DNA of 64,000 nucleotides from Sphingomonas aerophila. GTDB taxonomy: Bacteria > Pseudomonadota > Alphaproteobacteria > Sphingomonadales > Sphingomonadaceae. Location of the stretch: assembly GCF_014199305.1 (NCBI RefSeq), contig NZ_JACIJK010000007.1:62001-126000 (forward strand). The letters run 5' to 3'. Shown here piece by piece: positions 26,816 to 34,172 of the stretch. The first letter of the stretch is position 1. Each line of letters starts with the position of its first letter. Under the pieces are notes generated by a model. That model was given only the letters and a program-made list of their open reading frames with translations, did not search any database and had not been told where the DNA came from. The position numbers and the translations under genes were made by a program.

Positions 26816-27349
26816 TCAGTACGTCGAAACGCGCGAGCGTCCCGCGTTGTGGCCGCCGTTCCGGTACAGGATGTCCGCCGCCGCTTCGGCCGACACGCCG
26901 CTGGTGCTCGGATCCACCGTGACAAGTACGCCGCCCTTGTCGAGCCGGTCGCCATAATAGCTCGCGTCATCCTCGCTGATGCCGTGCTTCACGAGCGTTT
27001 CATTCAACGTGCCAGCAGCCGCACCCGCGGCGGCGCCGATCGCCATCGCACCGGGAACGGCGGACGCCGCAATGGCACCTGCCGCGACCAGCGGTCCGAC
27101 GCCGGGAATGGCCAACGCCGCGACGCCGAGGCCAGCGCCGAGTGCGCCACCGCCCAAGATGCCGCGCAGCACGTTGCCGTGATCCTCGTCGGTGACGCTA
27201 CCGTCGACGTCGGACGTGGTGGTCACGCCGCCGCGTTGGGTGAGTACCGAGAGGGCCTGGTCGGGCACCCCCGCGGTGCGAAGGTCCGCGACGGCTGCCT
27301 GTGCCTCCGCCTGGGTGTCGAACAGTGCCGATGCCTGATGTTGGGTCAT
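26816..27349 (-). CDS. General stress protein 17M-like / glycine-zipper protein
   Basis: 177 residues. The N-terminal ~45 residues (SALFDTQAEAQAAVADLRTAGVPDQALSVL split by context) match the YflT/GSP17M-like domain that reads like a small alpha/beta fold. The centre is a long Gly/Ala hydrophobic stretch (GILGGGALGAGLGVAALAIPGVGPL and AIGAAAGAAAGTL), a glycine-zipper pattern suited to membrane association. The end (LVTVDPSTSGVSAEAAADILYRNGG) repeats the first domain's strand-helix. Likely stress-related; precise function unknown. Followed by a hairpin. Confidence 0.75.
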   Translation of the reverse strand: MTQHQASALFDTQAEAQAAVADLRTAGVPDQALSVLTQRGGVTTTSDVDGSVTDEDHGNVLRGILGGGALGAGLGVAALAIPGVGPLVAAGAIAASAVPGAMAIGAAAGAAAGTLNETLVKHGISEDDASYYGDRLDKGGVLVTVDPSTSGVSAEAAADILYRNGGHNAGRSRVSTY

Positions 27350-27366
27350 GATGGGTATTCCTTGCT

Positions 27367-27636
27367 TTAACGAACCGCACCGCGGCGAAACAGGTTCACA
27401 ATCGCGAGCAGCACGATCGCGCCGAGCAGCGACACCAGGATCGACTGGATGTTGAGCACGCCGCTGGTGATGGGCGCACCGCCGATCAACGGCGTCAGGA
27501 TGAACCCGGCAAGAAGCGCGCCGACGATGCCGACGATCACGTTGAGGAAGATGCCTTGCTGCCCGTCGGTTCGCATGATCATGCTGGCGACCCAGCCGAT
27601 CAGCCCGCCGACTACTAGAAGTATGATGAGACCCAT
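27367..27636 (-). CDS. GlsB/YeaQ/YmgE family membrane protein
   Basis: 89 residues with three membrane helices: LIILLVVGGLIGWVASMIM, GIFLNVIVGIVGALLAGFIL and ILVSLLGAIVLLAIVNLFRR. These small proteins (transglycosylase-associated or GlsB-like) accompany stress responses. The ATG is chosen over an in-frame GTG five codons upstream because AAAGGAACG is then its ribosome-binding site. It is followed 17 bases later by the stress protein gene on the same strand. Confidence 0.88.
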   Translation of the reverse strand: MGLIILLVVGGLIGWVASMIMRTDGQQGIFLNVIVGIVGALLAGFILTPLIGGAPITSGVLNIQSILVSLLGAIVLLAIVNLFRRGAVR

Positions 27637-27798
27637 GGCCGTTCCTTTCACGCTATCACTGGAGCAATCAGAACGGGCCAGCGCCGTCGGATGTTCAAAG
27701 CAGCGCCGCGGGCATTCCGGCTGCGGCTAGTACGGATGTACCAGGCGGCATAGTACCGAATGGCGGAACGGCGGGCCGTGTCGCGCGGTTGAACCGCC

Positions 27799-29268
27799 AT
27801 GACCAGACAAGCCAGTCCTGCCGATCAGCACCCCACAATGCGTCATCTGGAGCAGCTGATGGCACAGTTGCTCGATGGGGTGATCCTGCTTGACCCCACG
27901 GGCGTGATCCTGAGCGTGAACGGGGCAGCGCTGGCCATGCACGGCGTTCGCGAAGCGGCCGACCTGGGCGCGACGGCAGAGGAGTATGCCGAGCGTTTCA
28001 CGATGTGGTCGGAAGATCACCACCCGCTGAAGCGCCGCGAATACCCGCTGTTCCGCTTGTTGGCGGGCGAGCCCCTGCCCGACATGGTGGTGGAGGTCGC
28101 GCCTGCTGGCGATAATGAAGCGCGCTGGGTGCATCAGGTGCGCGACGTCACGATGGACGTGGATGATGGCGAGCCCGACTTCCTGGCGCTTGTCTTAAGC
28201 GACGTTTCGAAGCGCTACGATGCGGAGGCCCGGTTCAAGGCGATGTTCCAGGCCAATCCGGCCCCCGCCCTGGTTGTGCGGTCGCGCGATCTGCGCGTTG
28301 TGCAGGCCAATCCGGGCTTTCTGTCGCTGACGCAGTTCACATCGGAACAACTGGTCGGGCGCACCTTGTTCGGATTGGACCTGTTAGGCGGTGAAGCAAA
28401 GGCGCCCGCCATCCGCCAGAGCATCGAGGCTGGGGAGGTGGTGCCGCAGACCGATGCCGAGTTGCTGGTCGCCGATGGCGGGCGTCGGCTAGTCGTCTTC
28501 GCGGGCCAGCCGATCGACGTGACGGATGATGACGCGCTTCTTCTCACCTTTGCCGACCTGGAGCCCAGGCGGCAGGCGGAGCAGGCGCTGGCGGCGAGCG
28601 AACAGCATCTCCAGGCCGTGTTCGACATGGCACCCGTGGCAATGGCGATCACGCGCGGTGACGACGGTCGGATCACGGGCATCAATGGCGCATTCCGCGA
28701 GCTCACGGGCCACGATGCCGACGCGCTGAACCATAAGATCGATCAGCTCGGGCTATGGAATGACGTTGACGAACGCGCAGCAGCGGAGGCAGCGATCAAG
28801 CAACAGGGCTCAGTCCGCGGAGTGACGGCGAAGCTGTCGTCCAAGTCTGGTTCGCCCGTAGAATGCCTGATCTCCGCGGAAACGATCCATGTTCACCATG
28901 CGCCATGTGTGCTCTGGGTGTTCCAGGACGTCACGGACCGCCGCCGGAGCGAGGCGCAACTAGGCGAAGCAATCGACGAAGTGTTGCGGGACGCAAGCTG
29001 GCTTAGCCGCTCCATCCTGGACAAGCTGGCAACGCTTCGCAGGCCCGCTTCACATTCAGTGCCCGTCGACCTCACGTCCCGTGAACGTGAGATACTGGAG
29101 CTGATTTGCGACGATCTGGATGACGCGACCATTGCGGATCGGCTCGCGATTTCGCGCCACACGGTGCGTAACCACGTTGCCCGGCTTTATGCCAAGATCG
29201 GTACGAACCGGCGAAGCGGCGCAGTAATCTGGGGGCGCGAGCGCGGCATGGGGCGCAAGCGGGAATAA
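27799..29268 (+). CDS. Triple-PAS sensor with LuxR-type DNA-binding domain
   Basis: 489 residues. Three PAS-like units in tandem: about 17-130 (LLDGVILLDPTGVILSVN), 147-265 (AMFQANPAPALVVRSRDLRVVQANPGFL) and 270-390 (AVFDMAPVAMAITRGDDGRITGING). A LuxR helix-turn-helix follows at about 425-480 (LTSREREILELICDDLDDATIADRLAISRHTVRNHVARLYAKIG, split over two helices). There is no receiver or kinase, so it is a one-component sensor-regulator; ligand or cofactor of the PAS domains is not evident. It is divergent from the stress-protein pair, which may be a target (inference). Confidence 0.85.
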   Translation: MTRQASPADQHPTMRHLEQLMAQLLDGVILLDPTGVILSVNGAALAMHGVREAADLGATAEEYAERFTMWSEDHHPLKRREYPLFRLLAGEPLPDMVVEVAPAGDNEARWVHQVRDVTMDVDDGEPDFLALVLSDVSKRYDAEARFKAMFQANPAPALVVRSRDLRVVQANPGFLSLTQFTSEQLVGRTLFGLDLLGGEAKAPAIRQSIEAGEVVPQTDAELLVADGGRRLVVFAGQPIDVTDDDALLLTFADLEPRRQAEQALAASEQHLQAVFDMAPVAMAITRGDDGRITGINGAFRELTGHDADALNHKIDQLGLWNDVDERAAAEAAIKQQGSVRGVTAKLSSKSGSPVECLISAETIHVHHAPCVLWVFQDVTDRRRSEAQLGEAIDEVLRDASWLSRSILDKLATLRRPASHSVPVDLTSREREILELICDDLDDATIADRLAISRHTVRNHVARLYAKIGTNRRSGAVIWGRERGMGRKRE

Positions 29269-29379
29269 GCAGCCGCATCTTTTGTGCCCAATCCGAAGAT
29301 TCATGCTTCCGGTATGCTGGACAACCTGTCCCGCATCGGTACATTATCCAAATAACAATCATAATGGAGAGGACTGCTC

Positions 29380-29490
29380 GTGCAAGGAACCAGCAATCAG
29401 CGGCGGTACCCGTTCGGGGCGCACGGAACGCTTTTGGCTGTTCCGGCGAGTGCGTTCCTGTGGCTCGCGATTTTTGTGGTCGTCCGTTAA
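29380..29490 (+). CDS. Candidate 36-residue membrane protein
   Basis: A GTG start with GGAGAGG 7 bases upstream opens a 36-codon frame ending in TAA. The product has a polar, basic N-terminus (QGTSNQRRYPFG) and one hydrophobic helix (TLLAVPASAFLWLAIFVVVR), the shape of many bacterial small membrane proteins. It sits alone in a 334-base gap between the PAS-LuxR gene and the LysR gene and ends before a hairpin at 29545. No homolog is recognised, and start type and small size make this a hypothesis. Confidence 0.4.
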   Translation: MQGTSNQRRYPFGAHGTLLAVPASAFLWLAIFVVVR

Positions 29491-29544
29491 TCGCCATTGC
29501 CCATGCCGGTGATCCGGCTGTCGTCGACAACCTGACCCAGTGTA

Positions 29545-29578
29545 CGCGCGGCTGCTGTCCCATCGACGGCAGCGCGCG
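29545..29578. terminator. Hairpin between small ORF and LysR gene
   Basis: Fourteen base pairs with one bulged G and one G-T pair: left arm CGCGCG-g-CTGCTGTC, right arm GACGGCAGCGCGCG, loop CCATC. It lies between convergent genes. There is no following T-run. Confidence 0.4.
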
Positions 29579-29602
29579 TTCGGGCGATCCTATTTCCCCA
29601 GG

Positions 29603-30517
29603 CTAGTTGGCCCAGGGCGCTCGGCTGAGTTCGCGCGCCAGATGGTCGATCAACACCTGCACCCGCAGGGGTCGCAGGGGGCTGGGCGGCATGACGAGGT
29701 GTAGGCCGAGTGGCGTGACCGACCAATCGGGCATGGCCACCGCCAGCTTGCCATCCCGCAATTCGCGCCAGACCAAAAATTCGGGCTGGATGGCGAGCCC
29801 TTGTCCGGCAAGCAGGGCAGGGTTCAGCAGGTCGGCATTATCCGTCCAGATCCGGACGGGCGGCTCAACGCTTTCTTCGCCAAATCCAGGGTGGCTGAAG
29901 CGCCAGACCCCGCGCGAGGTGCCGCCAGTATAGGCCAATGCGCAATGCCGCACCAACTCGGCCGGGTGCGTCGGCCAGCCGTGCCTCTCGAAGTAAGCCG
30001 GTGCACCGACCAACAGAAGGCGGACGGAGCACAGGCGGCGCGACAATAGCGACGAGTTGTCCAGGCTGGCGATCCGAAGCGCCAGATCAAATCCTTCGGC
30101 GATCAGGTCGACCTTGCGATCGCTGAGCGCGAAGTCGACTGAAATATCCGGATAAGCCTGCAGGAACGCCGGCAGCGTCGACCCGAGATAGGCGATGCCG
30201 AACGACATGGGCGCGCTTACCCGAATCCGGCCCCGCGGCGCGGTGGTCTGCTCACCCGCCTCCTCCTCGACCGCTTCGCCCTCCTGCAAGATGCGGGTGG
30301 CGCGATCGAGGGCGCTCCGTCCGGCCTCCGTCAACGCAAGGCGGCGCGACGTGCGGGCGATCAGCGCGAAGCCGAGCCGCGCTTCCAGGCGGCTGATCGC
30401 CTTGGACACGGTCGGGTCGGAGAGGCCCAGTGCACGCGCAGCACCTGAGAAGGAGCCTTGTTCGGCAACCTTGGCGAAGATCGCCCATGCCTCGAGATCG
30501 GGAAGACGTTTCACCAT
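29603..30517 (-). CDS. LysR family transcriptional regulator
   Basis: 304 residues. The N-terminal helix-turn-helix is FAKVAEQGSFSGAARALGLSDPTVSKAISRLEARLG, written in two parts by the helices, and ends RTSRRLALTEAGR. The co-inducer domain follows (GRIRVSAPMSFGIAYLGS and LALRIASLDNSSLLSRRL). It is divergent from the pirin/alpha-beta hydrolase pair, 98 bases away, the usual layout for local control; pirin genes next to LysR regulators are common. Inducer unknown. Confidence 0.92.
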   Translation of the reverse strand: MVKRLPDLEAWAIFAKVAEQGSFSGAARALGLSDPTVSKAISRLEARLGFALIARTSRRLALTEAGRSALDRATRILQEGEAVEEEAGEQTTAPRGRIRVSAPMSFGIAYLGSTLPAFLQAYPDISVDFALSDRKVDLIAEGFDLALRIASLDNSSLLSRRLCSVRLLLVGAPAYFERHGWPTHPAELVRHCALAYTGGTSRGVWRFSHPGFGEESVEPPVRIWTDNADLLNPALLAGQGLAIQPEFLVWRELRDGKLAVAMPDWSVTPLGLHLVMPPSPLRPLRVQVLIDHLARELSRAPWAN

Positions 30518-30615
30518 TTTCGGAAAGGATGAAATGCCAACCTTGCCATTTCGTCAAGTCCGATCGTGGCCCATCTTCAGGTCATCGGAGCAACACGCTT
30601 CCTGGAGACAGACCG

Positions 30616-31314
30616 ATGATCGACCGCCGCCCCTTTGAAACGCTTGGTGGAGCCAACCATGGCTGGCTTGATGCCAAGCACCATTTCTCGTTCGCCAGCT
30701 ACTATGATCCCGCCCGCATGAACTGGGGTGCGCTGCGGGTGTGGAACGATGACACCATCGGGGCCGGCACCGGTTTTCCGCCGCATCCGCACAGCGACAT
30801 GGAGATTATCACCTATGTCCGTGAAGGGGCGATCACCCATCAGGACAGCCTGGGCAATACCGGCCGCACCGAAGCTGGCGATGTGCAGGTGATGAGCGCG
30901 GGTTCGGGCGTCCGCCATTCCGAGTATAACCGGGAACCTGGCACCACCCGCATTTTCCAGATCTGGATCGAGCCCAAGACTCGCGGCCAGGCCCCGTCAT
31001 GGGGTGCCAAGCCCTTTCCCAAGGGCGAGTGCTCGGGCCGGTTCGTCACGCTGGCCAGCGGGTTTGCGGAGGACACGGATGCGCTGCCTATCCGTACCGA
31101 TGCCCGTATTATCGGTGCGACGTTGAAGGCAGGTGAGACGGCCGAGTACCCGCTCGGCGCAGACCGGCACGGATATCTCGTTCCCGCCAGCGGCGTCATT
31201 GACGTCAACGGAACCCGCCTGAACGCCCGCGATGGCGCTGCCATCAGCCAGGAGGCCTTGCTTCGCGTCACAGCTATCGACGATGCTGAGGTCGTCCTCG
31301 TCGACGCCGCCTGA
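30616..31314 (+). CDS. Pirin family protein (YhhW-like quercetinase type)
   Basis: 232 residues. Bicupin. The N-terminal cupin keeps the metal ligands: His-x-His in FPPHPHSDMEIITYV and His in GSGVRHSEYN. The C-terminal cupin starts near RFVTLASGFAE. Bacterial pirins of this type can act as quercetin 2,3-dioxygenases or as redox-related regulators. The start MIDRRPFETLGGANHGWL matches family N-termini; the frame is open further upstream without homology. Forms a likely operon with the next gene (48 bases). Confidence 0.9.
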   Translation: MIDRRPFETLGGANHGWLDAKHHFSFASYYDPARMNWGALRVWNDDTIGAGTGFPPHPHSDMEIITYVREGAITHQDSLGNTGRTEAGDVQVMSAGSGVRHSEYNREPGTTRIFQIWIEPKTRGQAPSWGAKPFPKGECSGRFVTLASGFAEDTDALPIRTDARIIGATLKAGETAEYPLGADRHGYLVPASGVIDVNGTRLNARDGAAISQEALLRVTAIDDAEVVLVDAA

Positions 31315-31362
31315 TCTGCCTTTGTTGTACCGCGTAGCACCCTGCAATTGAAGGAACACCAC

Positions 31363-32190
31363 ATGCCGACCATCGCCACCACCGACGGAACCGAGATCTT
31401 CTACAAGGACTGGGGGGCAAAGGATGCGCCCGTTGTCATGTTCCACCATGGCTGGCCGCTCAGCTCCGACGACTGGGATGGGCAGATGATGTTCTTTGTC
31501 CAGAAGGGGTATCGCGTGATCGCGCATGACCGGCGCGGACACGGCCGCTCGACCCAGTCCGCTACGGGTCACGACATGGACACTTACGTCGACGACGTGA
31601 TTGCCCTGACCGATGCCCTCGACCTGCAGGGTGCAGTGCATGTGGGCCATTCGACCGGGGGTGGTGAAGTCGCGCGCTACGTCGCTCGTGCAAAGCCCGG
31701 TCGCGTCGCAAAGGCAGTGCTGGTGAGCGCGGTGGCGCCGATCATGGTAGCGGGGCCGAACAACCCGGATGGCGTGCCGATCGACGTCTTCGACATGGTG
31801 CGCGAACAGACCGCTACCAACCGCTCCGCCTTCTTCTACGATTTCACCCTGCCGTTCTTCGGCTACAATCGAGAGGGCGCGGACGTGAAGGAAGCGGTTC
31901 GGCTGAACTGGTGGCGACAGGGCATGATGGGCAGCGCATTGGCCCATATTCTTGGGATCAAGGCTTTCTCCGAAACCGACTTCACCGACGACCTGAAGGC
32001 GATCTCGGTGCCGACGCTTGTGCTGCATGGTGAGGATGATCAGGTCGTTCCGTTTGCGACGACCGGCAAGCTTTCGGCCCAGATCGTGGCGGGGGCAAAG
32101 CTGATTTCCTATCCGGGTTACCCGCACGGTATGCCGGTAACCCATGGCGCACAGATCAACGCCGATCTGCTCGCCTTCATCGAGGGCTGA
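31363..32190 (+). CDS. Alpha/beta hydrolase (non-haem chloroperoxidase/esterase family)
   Basis: 275 residues. Nucleophile elbow GHSTGGG (Ser), Asp in LHGEDDQVVPF and His in YPHGMPVTH form the catalytic triad. The N-terminus (TTDGTEIFYKDWG, VMFHHGWPLSSDDW) and the oxyanion region match the cofactor-free haloperoxidase/arylesterase group. Natural substrate unknown; haloperoxidase activity in this family is generally a side reaction. AAGGAA precedes the ATG by 8 bases. Downstream of pirin and followed by a strong hairpin. Confidence 0.9.
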   Translation: MPTIATTDGTEIFYKDWGAKDAPVVMFHHGWPLSSDDWDGQMMFFVQKGYRVIAHDRRGHGRSTQSATGHDMDTYVDDVIALTDALDLQGAVHVGHSTGGGEVARYVARAKPGRVAKAVLVSAVAPIMVAGPNNPDGVPIDVFDMVREQTATNRSAFFYDFTLPFFGYNREGADVKEAVRLNWWRQGMMGSALAHILGIKAFSETDFTDDLKAISVPTLVLHGEDDQVVPFATTGKLSAQIVAGAKLISYPGYPHGMPVTHGAQINADLLAFIEG

Positions 32191-32202
32191 CCGCCGGGAC
32201 GA

Positions 32203-32231
32203 TGCGCGGGGCAGCTGGCCTGCCCCGCGCA
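32203..32231. terminator. Bidirectional hairpin terminator
   Basis: Perfect 12-bp stem TGCGCGGGGCAG / CTGCCCCGCGCA with a CTGGC loop, in the 44-base gap between convergent genes. Confidence 0.6.
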
Positions 32232-32234
32232 CTG

Positions 32235-33845
32235 CTATTGGCGCACGTGTTCCCACACCTTGGAAATCACCACCGACCCCTCACCGACGGAGGAGGCGAC
32301 CCGCTTGACCGACCCCGCGCGGACGTCGCCCACGGCATAAATCCCCGGTCGCGAGGTCGCAAAGGTGGATGATCCACCGGCCTCCCGCCCGGTCAGCACG
32401 AATCCCTTGTCGTCGAGGGCGACCAGTTCCGACAGCCAGCTCGTATTTGGCGCGGCGCCGACCATGATGAACATGGCGCAGGTTTCCACATGGCGGTCAC
32501 CGTTCCGGGTCCGGATCGTCACCCCCTCCAGCGCCTCGCCACCATGCAGCTCGGCCGCGTAGGAACCATATTCGATGGTAATCGCCGGATCCGCTTCCAG
32601 CCTGCTCGACAGATAATCCGACATGGACGTCGCGAGTGTGTCGCCGCGAACCAGCAACCTGACGTGCCGCGCCGCCCGGCTTAGGAACATCGCCGCCTGT
32701 CCCGCTGAATTGCCGCCGCCGATCACCAGCACCTCGCTGTCGCGGCAGAACCGCGCCTCGTTCTCGGTTGCGGCATAGTAGATGCCCGCACCTTCGAATT
32801 CGGCCAGCCGGTCAATCGGCAGGCGGCGATACTGGACTCCGGTCGCTACAACCACGGCACTCGCCCGCACGCGTTGTTCGTTCGCGAAGGTCGCGCAAAA
32901 GCCGCCATCGTCCAACTGCTCGAGCGAGGCGACCCGCCGCGGCATGACAAACCGGGTGCCGAACTTCATCGCCTGCACCTCGCCACGCCAGACGAGGTCC
33001 GCGCCGGAAATACCGGTCGGAAAGCCCATGTAGTTCTCGATACGACTGGAGGTGCCGGCCTGCCCGCCAATGGCGGTATCGTCGACAACCAGCGCGCGAA
33101 GCCCTTCCGCCCCGGCATAGACGCCCGCCGCCACGCCCGCAGGCCCAGCGCCGACGATCAGCACGTCGAACGCGTCCTCTTCGGGTAGATCCTGATCGAG
33201 CCCGAGCAACCGCGCTACTTTCTCCGGGTTCGGATCAGCCACGACCAGGTCGCGGCCGAACACGACGGCCGGGCTCTCCGGCTCCGTGCCACAGCTCGTC
33301 GCAACCACGGCCGCCTCCGGACTGCCAATGGGGTAGGAGCGGTACGGCACGCGATTGCGCGCGGCGAACTCCGCCACTCTTCTTACGGCGCGGTCATCGT
33401 CCTCGCCCACCAGCACGAGCATGCCGTCGCCCGTATCGAGCTGCCTGCGCCGACGTGCGGCCAGCACCGTGATGATGATGTCCGACATTTCCGGTATCGC
33501 GGACATCAGCCGCAGCATGTCGGGGCGTGGCACTTCGGTTACCAGCGTGTCGACTGCCGCCCTCATGGGCAGGGACCAACTACCGCCCGACAACAAGGCG
33601 ATCTCGCTCATGAATTGCGTCGGACCGAGCGTGGAGGGAACCAGCCGGTCGCCGGTGAACGGGTTCACGACCTCTACCTCGCCCTCTTCGACATAGACGA
33701 AGCGATCGGCCGGAGCGCCGATTTCGGCCAGCATGTCGCCTTTTTGATATAGCCGCTGCGTTCCCGTTTCCCGGATCGCGGCGACATGGGCGGGCTGCAA
33801 GGGGATACGCTGCATTTCGCGCAGGTCGCGGCCGATCGTTTCCAT
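32235..33845 (-). CDS. Cyclic-nucleotide-binding domain fused to thioredoxin-reductase-like flavoprotein (no CxxC)
   Basis: 536 residues in three parts. Residues ~15-130 are a cNMP-binding jelly roll (DMLAEIGAPADRFVYVEEGEVEVV, split by loops). Residues ~140-215 resemble a thioredoxin-like linker (ESPAVVFGRDLVV). Residues ~225-536 are a thioredoxin-reductase-type FAD/NAD(P) protein with GAGPAG (232-237), VIGGGNSAGQ and the final IYAVGDVRAG. The redox-active CxxC of thioredoxin reductase is replaced by Ala358-Ala-Thr-Glu361, so it cannot use that disulfide. This fusion recurs in bacteria without a settled function. The start METIG is where cNMP homology begins. Confidence 0.85.
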   Translation of the reverse strand: METIGRDLREMQRIPLQPAHVAAIRETGTQRLYQKGDMLAEIGAPADRFVYVEEGEVEVVNPFTGDRLVPSTLGPTQFMSEIALLSGGSWSLPMRAAVDTLVTEVPRPDMLRLMSAIPEMSDIIITVLAARRRRQLDTGDGMLVLVGEDDDRAVRRVAEFAARNRVPYRSYPIGSPEAAVVATSCGTEPESPAVVFGRDLVVADPNPEKVARLLGLDQDLPEEDAFDVLIVGAGPAGVAAGVYAGAEGLRALVVDDTAIGGQAGTSSRIENYMGFPTGISGADLVWRGEVQAMKFGTRFVMPRRVASLEQLDDGGFCATFANEQRVRASAVVVATGVQYRRLPIDRLAEFEGAGIYYAATENEARFCRDSEVLVIGGGNSAGQAAMFLSRAARHVRLLVRGDTLATSMSDYLSSRLEADPAITIEYGSYAAELHGGEALEGVTIRTRNGDRHVETCAMFIMVGAAPNTSWLSELVALDDKGFVLTGREAGGSSTFATSRPGIYAVGDVRAGSVKRVASSVGEGSVVISKVWEHVRQ

Positions 33846-34172
33846 GTGCCCTCCGTCGTCAGGGTCAGAGTAACGGGATCGGGACGAACTCTGCAACATC
33901 GCGCTAGGGAAGGGCGGGACCCGTCCCATCTCCGCGACCAAAGGCCGGCTTGCCAGGCGGTTGCCAACCCGCTCTGCCCGGGCAAACCGCTCCCGGAGAT
34001 CAGTCGGATTTGCCTTTCAGATCGCGCTGGAACGGTCGCGAGTTGCAAACCGCGCCGAAGGCCATCTGTATGTTCGCATGTTCGGCTCTGACGCGGTATC
34101 AGCCAGATCGATGTGACTATCATCACAGTTCAAGGTAGCGCACCTGACGACGCGACCGCGGAGAGGATGAGG
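33846..34172. other. Divergent intergenic region (327 bases)
   Basis: No credible gene. It separates the cNMP/flavoprotein gene from the GH67 gene. It holds the CRP-like box at 34112-34127 and, near the flavoprotein gene, a short GGGAC/GTCCC repeat; the rest shows nothing I can name. Confidence 0.5.
34112..34127. promoter_or_regulatory. CRP-type binding site upstream of alpha-glucuronidase
   Basis: TGTGA-CTATCA-TCACA: both consensus half-sites are perfect with the six-base spacing of CRP-family sites. Its centre is 53 bases upstream of the GH67 start codon. Binding by a CRP-like regulator is inferred from the match. Confidence 0.55.

Noticed and set aside
34113..34172. Earlier ATG for the alpha-glucuronidase
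   Set aside because: It overlaps the CRP-type box, puts a non-signal stretch in front of the signal peptide and lacks a ribosome-binding site, while the chosen ATG has GGAGAGG in position.
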